DNA of 64,000 nt, from the NCBI RefSeq assembly GCF_000312045.1, contig NZ_HE978634.1, positions 365,192 to 429,191 on the forward strand. Reading direction: 5' to 3'. Positions 7,340 through 17,592 of this stretch are shown here, in pieces (the first letter of the stretch is position 1; the number at the start of each line of letters is the position of its first letter). The notes under the pieces are model-generated. The model worked only from the letters and a program-made list of their open reading frames with translations, made no database searches and was not told the DNA's origin. This DNA is from Noviherbaspirillum massiliense JC206. Lineage in GTDB: Bacteria; Pseudomonadota; Gammaproteobacteria; Burkholderiales; Burkholderiaceae_D. Made by a program: the position numbers and the translations under genes.

Positions 7340-8248
7340 TCAATTCTTGTTCATCAGGCGATCACAAGCAACCTCCGCCGCCCCCGCACGCACCAGCTGC
7401 GCCACTGCCCATTCCGCAAGCTCGGCCACAGACTTGTTCAGATACCGCCGGTTCGTCTCATGCACCAGAGGCAGCCCAGACAGCAGCGGCTCAACCTGCG
7501 GCAGCGGAATATCCTGCCTTTCCAGCAGCAGAAACTTAAGCAGCACCTTGATCGCATTCTGCGCATTGCGCACAGGATCGGCCTCGAAATAATCGATGCG
7601 GGAGAAGGCGGTGGCGAGGGCCTTGTCGACGTCTGTGAAGGGCGCGCCATGCCCGGGGATGACGAGCTTCACGTCGAGCCCGGCGATCAGTTCCAGCGTG
7701 GCGCGCACTTCGGCGAAGCCGGGCTCACCGGCCAGCTCCGGGAACACTACACCGAATCCGTTTTCCCACAGCGCGTCGGCGGAGATCAGGATGCGTTCTT
7801 CGGGGCAGTAGAGGATCAGTGAATGCGGGTCGTGGCCGGGGGCGGCGAGTGCCTGCCAGTGCAGGTCGCCGAGCGTGAGCGTGTCGCCGGGTGCGATCGT
7901 GCCGTCGAAGCCGAAGCGCTCGCACTGCTGGCCGGTGGCCTTGTAGCTGAGCGCATCCTCGTCCCATGCACGCACCTTGTCGGCTTCGGCGGCGGGGATC
8001 AGGGTGCGGCAGGAGAAGGTTCGCTGCAGCGTGGCATTGCCGCCGCAGTGATCGGAATGCAGGTGGGTATTCACCAGCAGGTCGAGCGGTCTGCCCTGCA
8101 GCGCATGCGACACCAGCGCGACGGTCTGCGGCGCATGGGTGAGGTAGCCGCTGTCGACCAGCGCGGTCTGCTCGCGGCCAAGGAACAGGATGTTGTTCGA
8201 CGACAGCCAGCCGCGCTCGAACACGCGCATGATCGATGGAAGCTTCAT
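7340..8248 (-). CDS. MBL-fold metallo-hydrolase
   Basis: The 302-residue protein carries the metallo-beta-lactamase metal motif THLHSDHCGG (H62, H64, D66, H67), followed by GHDPHS, ISADALWENGFG and VIPGHGAPF, which supply the remaining metal ligands. This is a glyoxalase-II/lactonase-like hydrolase with unknown substrate. The C-terminal 80 residues form a helical extension. The ATG overlaps the stop of the upstream membrane-protein gene in an ATGA arrangement, so the two are translationally coupled within a three-gene operon headed by the DsbA-like isomerase gene. Confidence 0.87.
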   Translation of the reverse strand: MKLPSIMRVFERGWLSSNNILFLGREQTALVDSGYLTHAPQTVALVSHALQGRPLDLLVNTHLHSDHCGGNATLQRTFSCRTLIPAAEADKVRAWDEDALSYKATGQQCERFGFDGTIAPGDTLTLGDLHWQALAAPGHDPHSLILYCPEERILISADALWENGFGVVFPELAGEPGFAEVRATLELIAGLDVKLVIPGHGAPFTDVDKALATAFSRIDYFEADPVRNAQNAIKVLLKFLLLERQDIPLPQVEPLLSGLPLVHETNRRYLNKSVAELAEWAVAQLVRAGAAEVACDRLMNKN

Positions 8249-8694
8249 GGCTTCATCTGGTAGGCGAGCGAGATCTTGGCGAACTCGATCAGCAGTTCGC
8301 GCGTGCCGCCGTTGAAGGTGGTGAAGGAATTCCCGGTGCGCACCACCAGCCGCGGCGGGAAAATCCATGACAGGAAGGGAATGCCGATCATCTTGGCGCT
8401 GCGGATGTCGCGCCACTCCACCTGCCGGTTGTAGAGCCCGGTCTGGACAATGCCTTTGTCGCCGATGCTGGTGACCGAGCGCAGGAACCAGAAATAACTC
8501 AATGCCAGCATCAGCGCCGAGCCGAAGACCAGCAGCTTCACGCCGAAGCTGTATTGCATCAGCGGGAAGCCCAGCCCGACCTTGACGGCATAGGCGGCCA
8601 GCGCGGCCGTGACGAGCGTGGCCAGCAGCTTGAACCACATGCCGTAGGCGGGGCCGCTGACCGGTTTTTCGGGCTTGTAGAACTGCAGTTTCAT
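8245..8694 (-). CDS. Putative membrane protein, PH-like C-terminal part
   Basis: The 149-residue protein has two adjacent hydrophobic segments (about residues 22-42 and 50-72) followed by a roughly 75-residue soluble part rich in short strands with VEWRDIRSAK and PRLVVRTGNSFTTFNGG, which recalls bacterial PH-like membrane proteins. I do not recognise a named family with certainty. Both ends overlap neighbours by four bases (ATGA at each junction), showing tight coupling with the upstream HCCA-isomerase-like gene and the downstream MBL hydrolase. That arrangement suggests a shared role. Confidence 0.6.
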   Translation of the reverse strand: MKLQFYKPEKPVSGPAYGMWFKLLATLVTAALAAYAVKVGLGFPLMQYSFGVKLLVFGSALMLALSYFWFLRSVTSIGDKGIVQTGLYNRQVEWRDIRSAKMIGIPFLSWIFPPRLVVRTGNSFTTFNGGTRELLIEFAKISLAYQMKP

Positions 8695-9329
8695 GTTGCC
8701 TTGTTCCTGTTCCTTTGTATGCCTTGCGGCAGATTTTGTGCCTGCCTGAACTGCTCCGACTGGAAGAATGGGTCGCCGCGCAGGCAGGCACTCAGCATGT
8801 CGGTCGCATCCACGCCCCAGAAGCGCTGATTGCCCACCACCGCCGTCGGCACGCCGAAGACGCCGGCGGCAATCGCCTGTTGTCCGTTGTCGATCAGCTG
8901 CTGCTTCACTTCCGGCCGGTCCAGCATGTCGCTCGTGGCGTTCAGTTCTTTCAACAGCGCCTGCCAGTGTTCTGTCTCGGTCGGCAGCCTGCCCTCGCGC
9001 CAGACATAACGGAACAGCCGATGCACCACCTCGGGCGTATTGCCGAGCGCGATGCACAGCCGCAGCAGGGGCAAGGAATTGAAAGGATGGTGTGCCGGCA
9101 ACTTCAGCGGAATGCCGTATTTGTGCGCGAGCCAGGTGCAGTGCTCGAAGGTCCAGATCCGCTTCGGCTCGATTTCCGCCGGGCCGACATTCTCCCAGTG
9201 ATTGAGCAGGCCCGCGAGCAGCACCGGCCTGAACCGGATTTCCGTTCCGGCAGGCAGCTTGCCGAGCAGGCCGCTTTGCAGGTAGGAGTAGGGGGAGACG
9301 AAATCGAAGTACCAGTCGATCTTGTTCAT
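8691..9329 (-). CDS. 2-hydroxychromene-2-carboxylate isomerase / DsbA-family oxidoreductase
   Basis: The 212-residue protein has the thioredoxin-fold layout of HCCA isomerases (kappa-class GST-like). The N-terminal YFDFVSPYSYL holds the serine used with glutathione in this family instead of a CxxC pair, and the C-terminal part has the cis-proline loop FGVPTAVVGNQRFWG. HCCA isomerase acts in naphthalene and related aromatic degradation, but most paralogues have unknown glutathione-dependent functions and no aromatic-degradation gene lies nearby. It is the first gene of a three-gene overlapping operon, with a palindromic repeat upstream. Confidence 0.85.
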   Translation of the reverse strand: MNKIDWYFDFVSPYSYLQSGLLGKLPAGTEIRFRPVLLAGLLNHWENVGPAEIEPKRIWTFEHCTWLAHKYGIPLKLPAHHPFNSLPLLRLCIALGNTPEVVHRLFRYVWREGRLPTETEHWQALLKELNATSDMLDRPEVKQQLIDNGQQAIAAGVFGVPTAVVGNQRFWGVDATDMLSACLRGDPFFQSEQFRQAQNLPQGIQRNRNKAT

Positions 9330-9347
9330 AGCGAAGCTCCGTTCTCA

Positions 9348-9407
9348 CCTTCCCCTTTATGGGGGAGAAGCCTTCTTGAAAATTCCCTCCCCTTCAAGGG
9401 AAGGGGG
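9348..9407. repeat. Palindromic repeat, family B (CCTTCCCCCTTGCAAGGGGG type)
   Basis: Two GC-rich palindromic arms, CCTTCCCCTTTATGGGGGAG at 9348-9367 and CCCTCCCCTTCAAGGGAAGG at 9385-9404, lie in the gap between the isomerase gene and the DUF1289 gene. The same arm type recurs at 13528-13640, 15737-15763, 24049-24160 and 26018-26048. Confidence 0.7.
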
Positions 9408-9440
9408 CCATTCCTGTCATGGTATATCTTCCATGATTAC

Positions 9441-9641
9441 TTAGAACAACTCATCCCGCCGCTTCCTGATCTCCATCCACACTTCCCGCTTCCGCTCCTC
9501 GCTCGCGGTGCTCCACTGCGCGATCTCTTCGATCGTGCGCAGGCATCCTTCGCACAGGCCCGTCCGCGGGTTCATGCTGCAGACGTTGATGCAGGGCGAC
9601 GGCACCTTGCCTTCGTCATGCAGCGGGTCGAATTCCGTCAT
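9441..9641 (-). CDS. DUF1289 domain protein
   Basis: This 66-residue protein has the DUF1289 signature PSPCINVCSMNPRTGLCEGC with four cysteines in a CxxxC-x8-CxxC arrangement, followed by RTIEEIAQWS. The family is thought to bind iron-sulfur or zinc; its function is unknown. Its ATG overlaps the stop of the upstream thioesterase-like gene (ATGA at 9638-9641), and it is the last gene of that small operon before a repeat-containing gap. Confidence 0.92.
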   Translation of the reverse strand: MTEFDPLHDEGKVPSPCINVCSMNPRTGLCEGCLRTIEEIAQWSTASEERKREVWMEIRKRRDELF

Positions 9642-10066
9642 TGCGCAAGCTTCGCCTTTTTTTCCGCCAGCCGGGCATTGAATTTTTCCGGCTGGATGAT
9701 GATGCGTTCATGCACGCCTTCCGTGATCTTGTCGATGCCATCCCATGCTTCCACCCGAAACTTCACGCGCCGCCCTTCGACTTCGATCACTTCGCCCCTG
9801 ATCGTCAGTCGCATGCCGGGCGGCGTCGCAGCCAGGTGCGAGAAGCTGACATGCACGCCGAGGCTCTGCTCCCGCGGCCAGTCGACGTAGGGCATGATGC
9901 CGTTGACGCAGGCCAGTTCCATCATGCCGACCATGTAGCCGGTGGCGAGCACATCCGGCATCTCGCGGCAGAAAGCCGTGTCCTGATACAGGTTCGGCAC
10001 GGTCGCGCGTTCGGGCACGACATAAGACCATTCAAAGACGAGGCCGGGCTTGAGATCAGGACTCAT
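9638..10066 (-). CDS. Hotdog-fold thioesterase (fluoroacetyl-CoA thioesterase-like)
   Basis: The 142-residue protein has the single hotdog domain of the FlK-like thioesterases: a helix with FCREMPDVLATGYMVGMMELAC, then strands LGVHVSFSHLAATPPGMRL, IRGEVIEVEGRRVKFRVEAW and GVHERIIIQ. Members hydrolyse acyl-CoA thioesters in the cytoplasm. The ATG at 10064-10066 has GGGGAG upstream at the right distance; a TTG six bases earlier is also possible. It lies immediately after the YbaK gene stop and overlaps the DUF1289 start, so all three appear cotranscribed. The substrate is unknown. Confidence 0.82.
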   Translation of the reverse strand: MSPDLKPGLVFEWSYVVPERATVPNLYQDTAFCREMPDVLATGYMVGMMELACVNGIMPYVDWPREQSLGVHVSFSHLAATPPGMRLTIRGEVIEVEGRRVKFRVEAWDGIDKITEGVHERIIIQPEKFNARLAEKKAKLAQ

Positions 10067-10068
10067 GG

Positions 10069-10566
10069 TCAATTCTCCCCGCGCAACGCCACGTCAGCCA
10101 CCGGCGCGCCGGTCAGCGCGAGCAATTGCTGCGGCGTCAGGTTGAACACCGCATGCGGATGGCCGGCGGCGGCCCAGATGCTGTTCAGCTTCAGCAAGTC
10201 TTCATCCACCAGTATCACCGTCTGTTCCAGATGGCCGACCGGGCACACACCACCGATCGCATAGCCGATGCGCGTCTTGACGAATTTCGCATCGGCCTTG
10301 CCCAGCTCGCCAACGATGGCGGCAACCTTTTTCTCATCGACGCGATTGGCGCCGCTGGCAATGACCATCACCGGCGCATCGTCGGTCACGCGGCGGAACA
10401 CGATCGACTTGGCGATTTCGGCAACGGTGCAGCCGAGGCCGGCAGCCGCTTCGGCGGAAGTCTTGCCGGTTTCCGGCAGCATGACGACCGGCTTGTCGTG
10501 GCCGAGGGACTTGAGAAGGTCGGCCACGCGCTGGGCGGTATCGGGGAGGCTGGTTTCTGTATGCAT
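10069..10566 (-). CDS. YbaK/EbsC family protein (aminoacyl-tRNA editing domain)
   Basis: The 165-residue protein carries the YbaK/prolyl-tRNA-editing fold with the motifs AKSIVFRR, VIASGANRVDEKKVAAI, and GYAIGGVCPVGH. Family members hydrolyse misacylated tRNAs such as Cys-tRNA(Pro), the conserved lysine of the AKS motif and the GGVCPVGH loop forming the active site. The ATG at 10566 gives the usual length; an upstream ATG at 10617 would add 17 residues and neither has a strong ribosome-binding site. It is followed after only two bases by the thioesterase start. Confidence 0.88.
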   Translation of the reverse strand: MHTETSLPDTAQRVADLLKSLGHDKPVVMLPETGKTSAEAAAGLGCTVAEIAKSIVFRRVTDDAPVMVIASGANRVDEKKVAAIVGELGKADAKFVKTRIGYAIGGVCPVGHLEQTVILVDEDLLKLNSIWAAAGHPHAVFNLTPQQLLALTGAPVADVALRGEN

Positions 10567-10624
10567 GGTTTTTATAAAGAATCGATCATTGTTGTTCGCG
10601 GTCGGCGCTTCATTCATTCTACGA

Positions 10625-11932
10625 TCACTGCGTCTCCTGCAGCCAGTGTAACGCGCCGAGGCCGGCGGTGCGCCCGCTCGCAAAACAAGCGGTCAGCAGA
10701 TAGCCGCCGGTCGGCGCTTCCCAGTCCAGCATCTCGCCGGCGCAGAATACTCCGGGCGTGTTCTGCAGCATCAGCCGTTCGTCGAGCGATTCGAAAGTGA
10801 CGCCGCCCGCGCTGCTGATGGCTTCATCAATGGGGCGCGGCGCAACCAGCCGCAGCGGCAAGGCCTTGATCGCGGCGGCAAGCCTTGCCGGATCGGCGAA
10901 GTCGGACGCGGGCAGACATTCGCGCAAGAGGCCGGCCTTCACCCCGGCGATACCGACACGGCTTTGCAAATGGCTGGACATCGAACGCGACCCGCGCGGA
11001 TGCGCGACTTCCTCGGTGATGCGCGACAGCGGTTTGCCGGGCGCGAGGTCGAGATGAATGACGGCTTCACCGGCGGCGGCGATTTCATCGCGCAGGCGCG
11101 CCGACAGCGCATAGATGAGGCTGCCTTCCACGCCGGTTTCGGTGATCACGAATTGCCCCTGACGCCAGCGCAGCGTGCCCTGCGGATCAGGCAGTCCGAT
11201 TGCTACCGACTGCAGCGGATGGCCGGCGAAACGGGTGCGGAAGTGCTCGCTCCAGCCCACGTCGAAACCGCAGTTGGATGGCTGCAGCGGCGCGACCGCG
11301 ACGTCGTGTTGCTGCAGCAGCGGCACCCAGGCACCATCGGAGCCCAGCCGTGCCCAACTCGCGCCGCCCAGTGCCAGCACGGTCGCGGCCGGCTGTGCGT
11401 GGATCTCGCCTTCAGGCGTGGCAAAGCGTAATTCTTGTCCGCCGTCGCACCAGCCGAGCCAGCGATGCCGCATATGAAAATGCACGCCGGCCTCCCGCAG
11501 GCGGTGCAGCCATGCGCGCAGCAGCGGCGCGGCTTTCATGTCGGTCGGGAAGACGCGGCCGGAAGTGCCGACAAACGTATCGATGCCGAGCCCGTGCACC
11601 CAGGCGCGCAAAGCGCCCGGGCCAAAATCCCTTAGCAGCGGCGCGATCTGCGCGCGGCGCGCGCCATAGCGCGACAGGAAAGGCTCGATCGGCTCGGAAT
11701 GCGTGATATTCATGCCGCCCTTGCCCGCCAGCAGAAACTTGCGGCCGACCGAAGGCATGGCGTCATACACGTCCACCCGCGCACCGCCCCGGGACAGCAC
11801 TTCCGCCGCCATCAGGCCGGCGGGACCGCCGCCGATGACGGCGACTGCGTGCTGCTGGGGACCGGGCGAGGAAGTCATGGATGAATCGTGCGACATGGAT
11901 GGATACGGCATGTTGTCCGGCATGGCGTTCAT
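10625..11932 (-). CDS. TIGR03862/HI0933-family flavoprotein
   Basis: The 435-residue protein is an FAD-dependent oxidoreductase-like protein. It has the dinucleotide motif AVIGGGPAGLMAAE near residue 30, then AGKGGMNITHSE, characteristic of the HI0933/YhiN family, and a C-terminal FAD-contact segment GVFCAGEMLDWEAPTGGYLL. The reaction is not known for this family. The ATG at 11930-11932 overlaps the stop of the uracil-DNA glycosylase gene in an ATGA junction. The open frame extends much further upstream, but that part is the shadow of the glycosylase gene. The first 20 residues are methionine- and serine-rich, and the true start could be a later ATG. Confidence 0.85.
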   Translation of the reverse strand: MNAMPDNMPYPSMSHDSSMTSSPGPQQHAVAVIGGGPAGLMAAEVLSRGGARVDVYDAMPSVGRKFLLAGKGGMNITHSEPIEPFLSRYGARRAQIAPLLRDFGPGALRAWVHGLGIDTFVGTSGRVFPTDMKAAPLLRAWLHRLREAGVHFHMRHRWLGWCDGGQELRFATPEGEIHAQPAATVLALGGASWARLGSDGAWVPLLQQHDVAVAPLQPSNCGFDVGWSEHFRTRFAGHPLQSVAIGLPDPQGTLRWRQGQFVITETGVEGSLIYALSARLRDEIAAAGEAVIHLDLAPGKPLSRITEEVAHPRGSRSMSSHLQSRVGIAGVKAGLLRECLPASDFADPARLAAAIKALPLRLVAPRPIDEAISSAGGVTFESLDERLMLQNTPGVFCAGEMLDWEAPTGGYLLTACFASGRTAGLGALHWLQETQ

Positions 11933-12519
11933 GCCGCCAGCGCGGCTGCGGTCCGCTCGCGCAACACCGGCAGCACCTGCGCTTCGAACCACGGGTTCGC
12001 CTTCCACCATGACTGGTTGCGTGGGCTCGGGTGCGGCAAGGGCAGGTAATGCGGCAGGTACTCCCTGAACGCAGCGACGGTTTCGGTCAGCGTCGGCTTG
12101 CAGCGTTCGCCGAGGGCGAATTCCTGTGCATAGCGGCCGACCAGCAAAGTCAGCCGGATATCCGGCAATGCCTGCATCAGGCGCGGATGCCACAAGGGCG
12201 CGCATTCCGGGCGCGGCGGCAAGTCGCCGCTCTTTCCCTTGCCGGGATAACAGAATGCGGTGGGAATGATGGCAACGTGCCGCTCGTCATAGAACACGTC
12301 GCGCGATAGGTTCAGCCACTCGCGCAAGCGGTCGCCCGAGGGATCGTTCCAGGGAATGCCCGTTTCATGCACGCGCCGCCCCGGCGCCTGGCCGATGATC
12401 AGGAGCGTAGCCTGCTCGCTCGCCTGCACCACCGGCCTCGGGCCGTGCGGCAGATGCGCCTCGCACACCTGGCAGGCGCGGATTTCGGACAGCAACAGGG
12501 GAAAGCTTTGCTTCTTCAC
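11929..12519 (-). CDS. Uracil-DNA glycosylase family protein
   Basis: The protein has the uracil-DNA-glycosylase superfamily motif A as LIIGQAPGRRVHETGIPWND, followed by GDRLREWLNL, and the C-terminal motif B as LPLPHPSPRNQSW. The early CxxC (ACQVCEAHLP) resembles the cysteine pair of family 4-like enzymes. It would remove deaminated bases from DNA. The start is uncertain: the GTG at 12517-12519 gives about 196 residues, normal for the family, while a TTG at 12573 would add 18. It sits between the HMG-CoA lyase gene and the flavoprotein gene, with which it overlaps. Confidence 0.85.
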   Translation of the reverse strand: MKKQSFPLLLSEIRACQVCEAHLPHGPRPVVQASEQATLLIIGQAPGRRVHETGIPWNDPSGDRLREWLNLSRDVFYDERHVAIIPTAFCYPGKGKSGDLPPRPECAPLWHPRLMQALPDIRLTLLVGRYAQEFALGERCKPTLTETVAAFREYLPHYLPLPHPSPRNQSWWKANPWFEAQVLPVLRERTAAALAA

Positions 12520-12582
12520 TATCGTTTCAATCGGGCAGGGAGAGCCGGAACTGCCGCCCCGCCTTGCTTTCAAATTCGCGAC

Positions 12583-13491
12583 TTATGCCTGCCGCTTTGC
12601 CGCAATCGCATTCCCGGCACGGCTCACCGCCTTGCGGCCGAGGTGCTGCGAAATGAACTGGCCGGCATCCACCACCGCGTTCAGGTCGATGCCGGTTTCG
12701 ATGCCGAGGCCCTGCATCATGTACAGCACGTCTTCGGTCGAGACATTGCCGGTTGCGCCTTTCGCATACGGGCAACCGCCGAGGCCGGCGACCGAGGAAT
12801 GGAAGATTGAGATGCCGACTTCCAGGCTGGCGTAGATGTTCGCCAGCGCCTGGCCGTAGGTGTCGTGGAAATGCCCGGACAGGCGCTCGATCGGGAATTC
12901 CCTGGCCGCGCGCTCCATCACGGCTTTCACCTTCTGCGGCGTGGCGACGCCGATGGTGTCAGCGATATCGATTTCATCGCAGCCGAGGTCGCGCAGGCGG
13001 CGCACCACATCGGCCACGGCTTCCGGCTCGACTTCGCCCTGGTAGGGGCAGCCGAGCGCGCAGCTGATGCTGCCGCGCAGCCGGATCTTGTGCTGCTTGG
13101 CGGCCTGCGCCACTTCGCGGAAGCGCTCGATCGATTCCGCGATCGAGCAGTTGATGTTCTTCTGCGAAAACGCTTCCGACGCGGCGCCGAAGATCACCAC
13201 CTCGTCGGCCTTCGCCGCGAGCGCAGCCTCGAACCCCTTCATGTTCGGCGTCAGGACCGAATAGACCACGCCCGGCTTGCGGCGGATCTTTTCCATCACT
13301 TCCGCCGAGGTGGCCATTTGCGGCACCCATTTCGGCGACACGAAGGAAGCCGCTTCGATATTGGCAAAGCCGGCATCGGTCAGGCGGTTCACCAGTTCGA
13401 TCTTGATATCGGCGGGGATGGTTTCCTTCTCGTTCTGCAAGCCGTCGCGCGGACCGACTTCGACGATTTTGACTTTGTGAGGGAGAGTCAT
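12583..13491 (-). CDS. liuE: Hydroxymethylglutaryl-CoA lyase
   Basis: The 302-residue TIM-barrel enzyme cleaves 3-hydroxy-3-methylglutaryl-CoA to acetyl-CoA and acetoacetate, the last step of leucine catabolism. The N-terminal EVGPRDGLQNE holds the metal- and substrate-binding Arg-Asp, HFHDTYGQ supplies the metal-binding histidines, and GLGGCPYAKGATGNV is the family signature with the catalytic cysteine. The start is the ATG behind AGAGGAAG; a GTG 33 bases upstream is less likely. It follows liuD after a 170-base gap that contains a palindromic repeat, so it may be transcribed with liuD or separately. The name mvaB is also used. Confidence 0.93.
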   Translation of the reverse strand: MTLPHKVKIVEVGPRDGLQNEKETIPADIKIELVNRLTDAGFANIEAASFVSPKWVPQMATSAEVMEKIRRKPGVVYSVLTPNMKGFEAALAAKADEVVIFGAASEAFSQKNINCSIAESIERFREVAQAAKQHKIRLRGSISCALGCPYQGEVEPEAVADVVRRLRDLGCDEIDIADTIGVATPQKVKAVMERAAREFPIERLSGHFHDTYGQALANIYASLEVGISIFHSSVAGLGGCPYAKGATGNVSTEDVLYMMQGLGIETGIDLNAVVDAGQFISQHLGRKAVSRAGNAIAAKRQA

Positions 13492-13527
13492 AGCTTCCTC
13501 TTTCGCTAAATCTTGCATATTCACGTT

Positions 13528-13640
13528 CCTTTCCCCTAACAGGGGGAAGGTTAGGATGGAGGTAGTGAGCCTGAATCAAATGCTGCGGCAGCACAAGCTC
13601 ACCACCCCCTTCCTAGCCCTTCCCCTTGCAAGGGGGGGAA
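13528..13640. repeat. Palindromic repeat, family B, two inverted arms
   Basis: The left arm at 13528-13569 (core CCCCTAACAGGGGGAAGG, then TTAGGATGGAGGTAGTGAG) and the right arm at 13599-13640 (CTCACCACCCCCTTCCTAG, then a CCCCTTGCAAGGGG core) are approximate inverted copies, separated by about 30 bases. The organisation equals that of the copy at 24049-24160, which points to a defined mobile or REP-like unit. Confidence 0.8.
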
Positions 13641-13663
13641 CCACTTATTTCACCGCTACAAGC

Positions 13664-15670
<2,007 letters not shown>

Positions 15671-15736
15671 GGGGTCTCCTTTATTGCGCGAGAGTTCTTG
15701 TAGTTTGCCACCTGCGCTGAGAATATCCTTGGCAAG

Positions 15737-15763
15737 TTCCCTCCCCCTCGCTGGGGGAAGGAA
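15737..15763. repeat. Palindromic repeat, family B, single arm
   Basis: TTCCCTCCCCC and its near complement GGGGGAAGGAA enclose TCGCT between bioB and liuD. It is one arm of the family B repeat and could act as a weak hairpin between the two operons. Confidence 0.6.
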
Positions 15764-15823
15764 TGTCCAGTAATCTTTCAAATTCGCTGAGCAAGCAGGA
15801 CGACTCAATCAGCGCGATTTCCC

Positions 15824-16852
15824 TTACCCCGTCACCTCGCACTTTGCATCATGCGTCACATGCCTCGAGTGCATGCCCAGCTTGTCGAGCAGCGCGCGGT
15901 CCGCGTCGGCGTCCGGGTTGCCGGTGGTGAGCAGCTTGTCGCCGTAGAAGATCGAATTCGCGCCGGCGAGGAAGCACAGGGCCTGGATCGCTTCGCCGAG
16001 CTCGCGCCGGCCTGCCGACAAGCGTACCCGCGCCTTCGGCATGGTGATGCGCGCTACCGCAATGGTGCGCACGAATTCCAGCGGATCGAGCGGCTCGGTG
16101 CCGTGCAGCGGCGTGCCCTTGACCTGCACCAGGTGGTTGATCGGCACCGATTCCGGATAGGGATCGAGGTTGGCCACCTGCGCGATCAGGCCGGCGCGCT
16201 GCAGGCGCGATTCACCCATGCCGACGATGCCGCCCGAGCAGACCTTGATGCCGGCATTGCGCACGCGCCCCAGCGTGTCGAGGCGGTTCTGGTAGTCGCG
16301 GGTGGTGATGATATTGCCGTAGTATTCCGGCGAGGTATCGAGGTTGTGATTGTAGTAGTCGAGGCCGGCATCCTTGAGGCGCTGGGCCTGGCCTTCACCC
16401 AGCATGCCGAGCGTGGCGCAGGTTTCCAGGCCGAGCGCCTTGACTTCGCGCACCATTTCCTCGACATGCTCGAGGTCGCGGTCCTTCGGCTCGCGCCAGG
16501 CAGCACCCATGCAGAAACGGGTGGCACCATGCTCCTTGGCCTGGCGCGCCGCTTCCAGCACGGTATCGAGCGGCAGGATCTTCTGCGCCGTCACGCCGGT
16601 GTCGTAGCGCGCCGCCTGCGGGCAGTAGCCGCAATCTTCCGGGCAGCCGCCGGTCTTGATCGACAGGAGGGTGGCAAGTTCGACTTCGGTCGCGCTGAAG
16701 TTTTCGCGGTGCACCTGCTGGGCGCGGTACAGCAAATCGTTGAACGGAAGCTCGAACAGTGCATGCACGTCTTCCACGCTCCATCCGCCTGCGGCAGGTT
16801 TGGCTGCCGCCTTGGCGGACGAGGGGAAGAAGGAAATCGGTTGCGACGACAT
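15824..16852 (-). CDS. bioB: Biotin synthase
   Basis: The 342-residue radical-SAM enzyme inserts sulfur into dethiobiotin to make biotin. The radical-SAM cluster cysteines are C70, C74 and C77 ([12 protein letters not shown]), and [18 protein letters not shown]-like [10 protein letters not shown] and RLSAGRRE are biotin-synthase hallmarks, the last contributing the arginine ligand of the 2Fe-2S cluster. The start is the ATG at 16850-16852 behind AAGGA. It ends the bioA-bioF-bioD-bioB operon, 22 bases after bioD. Confidence 0.96.
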   Translation of the reverse strand: MSSQPISFFPSSAKAAAKPAAGGWSVEDVHALFELPFNDLLYRAQQVHRENFSATEVELATLLSIKTGGCPEDCGYCPQAARYDTGVTAQKILPLDTVLEAARQAKEHGATRFCMGAAWREPKDRDLEHVEEMVREVKALGLETCATLGMLGEGQAQRLKDAGLDYYNHNLDTSPEYYGNIITTRDYQNRLDTLGRVRNAGIKVCSGGIVGMGESRLQRAGLIAQVANLDPYPESVPINHLVQVKGTPLHGTEPLDPLEFVRTIAVARITMPKARVRLSAGRRELGEAIQALCFLAGANSIFYGDKLLTTGNPDADADRALLDKLGMHSRHVTHDAKCEVTG

Positions 16853-16874
16853 AGGCAAATCCTTTGTATCAGGG

Positions 16875-17591
16875 TCAGACAGAAAGTGTCGGGCGACCAC
16901 TCGGCCAGCCCGGCAAAAGCGAAAAATCGATATGGGCTGCTGCCGCGGCAGCCGTCGGTTGCGGCAGGCGCGGCACGCAGCCGAGCAGCGGCGCCGGCAG
17001 ACGTGCGCGCAAGGCATCGACGTTGCCTTGCATGTGCGCCATCGCCGGGTCGACCAGGTTGCCGACCCAGCCCGCCAGCTTGAGACCACGGACAGCCAGC
17101 GCTTCCGCGGTCAGCAAGGCATGGTTGATGCAGCCGAGCCGCAGGCCGACGACCATGATCACCGGCAACTGCAGCAAGCGCGCGAGGTCGGCGGTATCTG
17201 CTGCATCCGACAGCGGGACGCGAAAGCCACCTACACCTTCGACCACGACCGCATCGGCCATCTGCACGACCTGATCATAGCAGGCGCGGATGCGGTCCGT
17301 GTCGATGTGCACACCTTCAAGTTCGGCGGCGATATGCGGCGCGGCCGGTTCGCGCAGCAGGTAGGGCGTCATCAGTTCCAGCGGCAAGGAGGCACTCGCG
17401 GCTGCGGCAATCGCGTCGACATCTTCGTTGTGCAAGGCACCGTCGCGCATGACAGCGCCGGCCGCGACCGGCTTCATGCCGGCTGCGCGCAAACCGGCCT
17501 GCCCCAGCGCATGCAGCAGCGCGCTGGAGATCAGCGTCTTGCCGATTTCAGTATCGGTGCCAGTAATGAAATAAGCCAGTTGGGCGTTCAT
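16875..17591 (-). CDS. bioD: Dethiobiotin synthetase
   Basis: The 238-residue enzyme closes the ureido ring of biotin by ATP-dependent carboxylation of 7,8-diaminopelargonate. The P-loop is [12 protein letters not shown] near the N-terminus, the KPVAAG motif follows at about residue 40, and [11 protein letters not shown] is the conserved glycine loop. It begins one base after the bioF stop, so translation is coupled. The C-terminal 25 residues are proline-, alanine- and histidine-rich and more variable than usual. Confidence 0.94.
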   Translation of the reverse strand: MNAQLAYFITGTDTEIGKTLISSALLHALGQAGLRAAGMKPVAAGAVMRDGALHNEDVDAIAAAASASLPLELMTPYLLREPAAPHIAAELEGVHIDTDRIRACYDQVVQMADAVVVEGVGGFRVPLSDAADTADLARLLQLPVIMVVGLRLGCINHALLTAEALAVRGLKLAGWVGNLVDPAMAHMQGNVDALRARLPAPLLGCVPRLPQPTAAAAAAHIDFSLLPGWPSGRPTLSV

Positions 17592-17592
17592 C

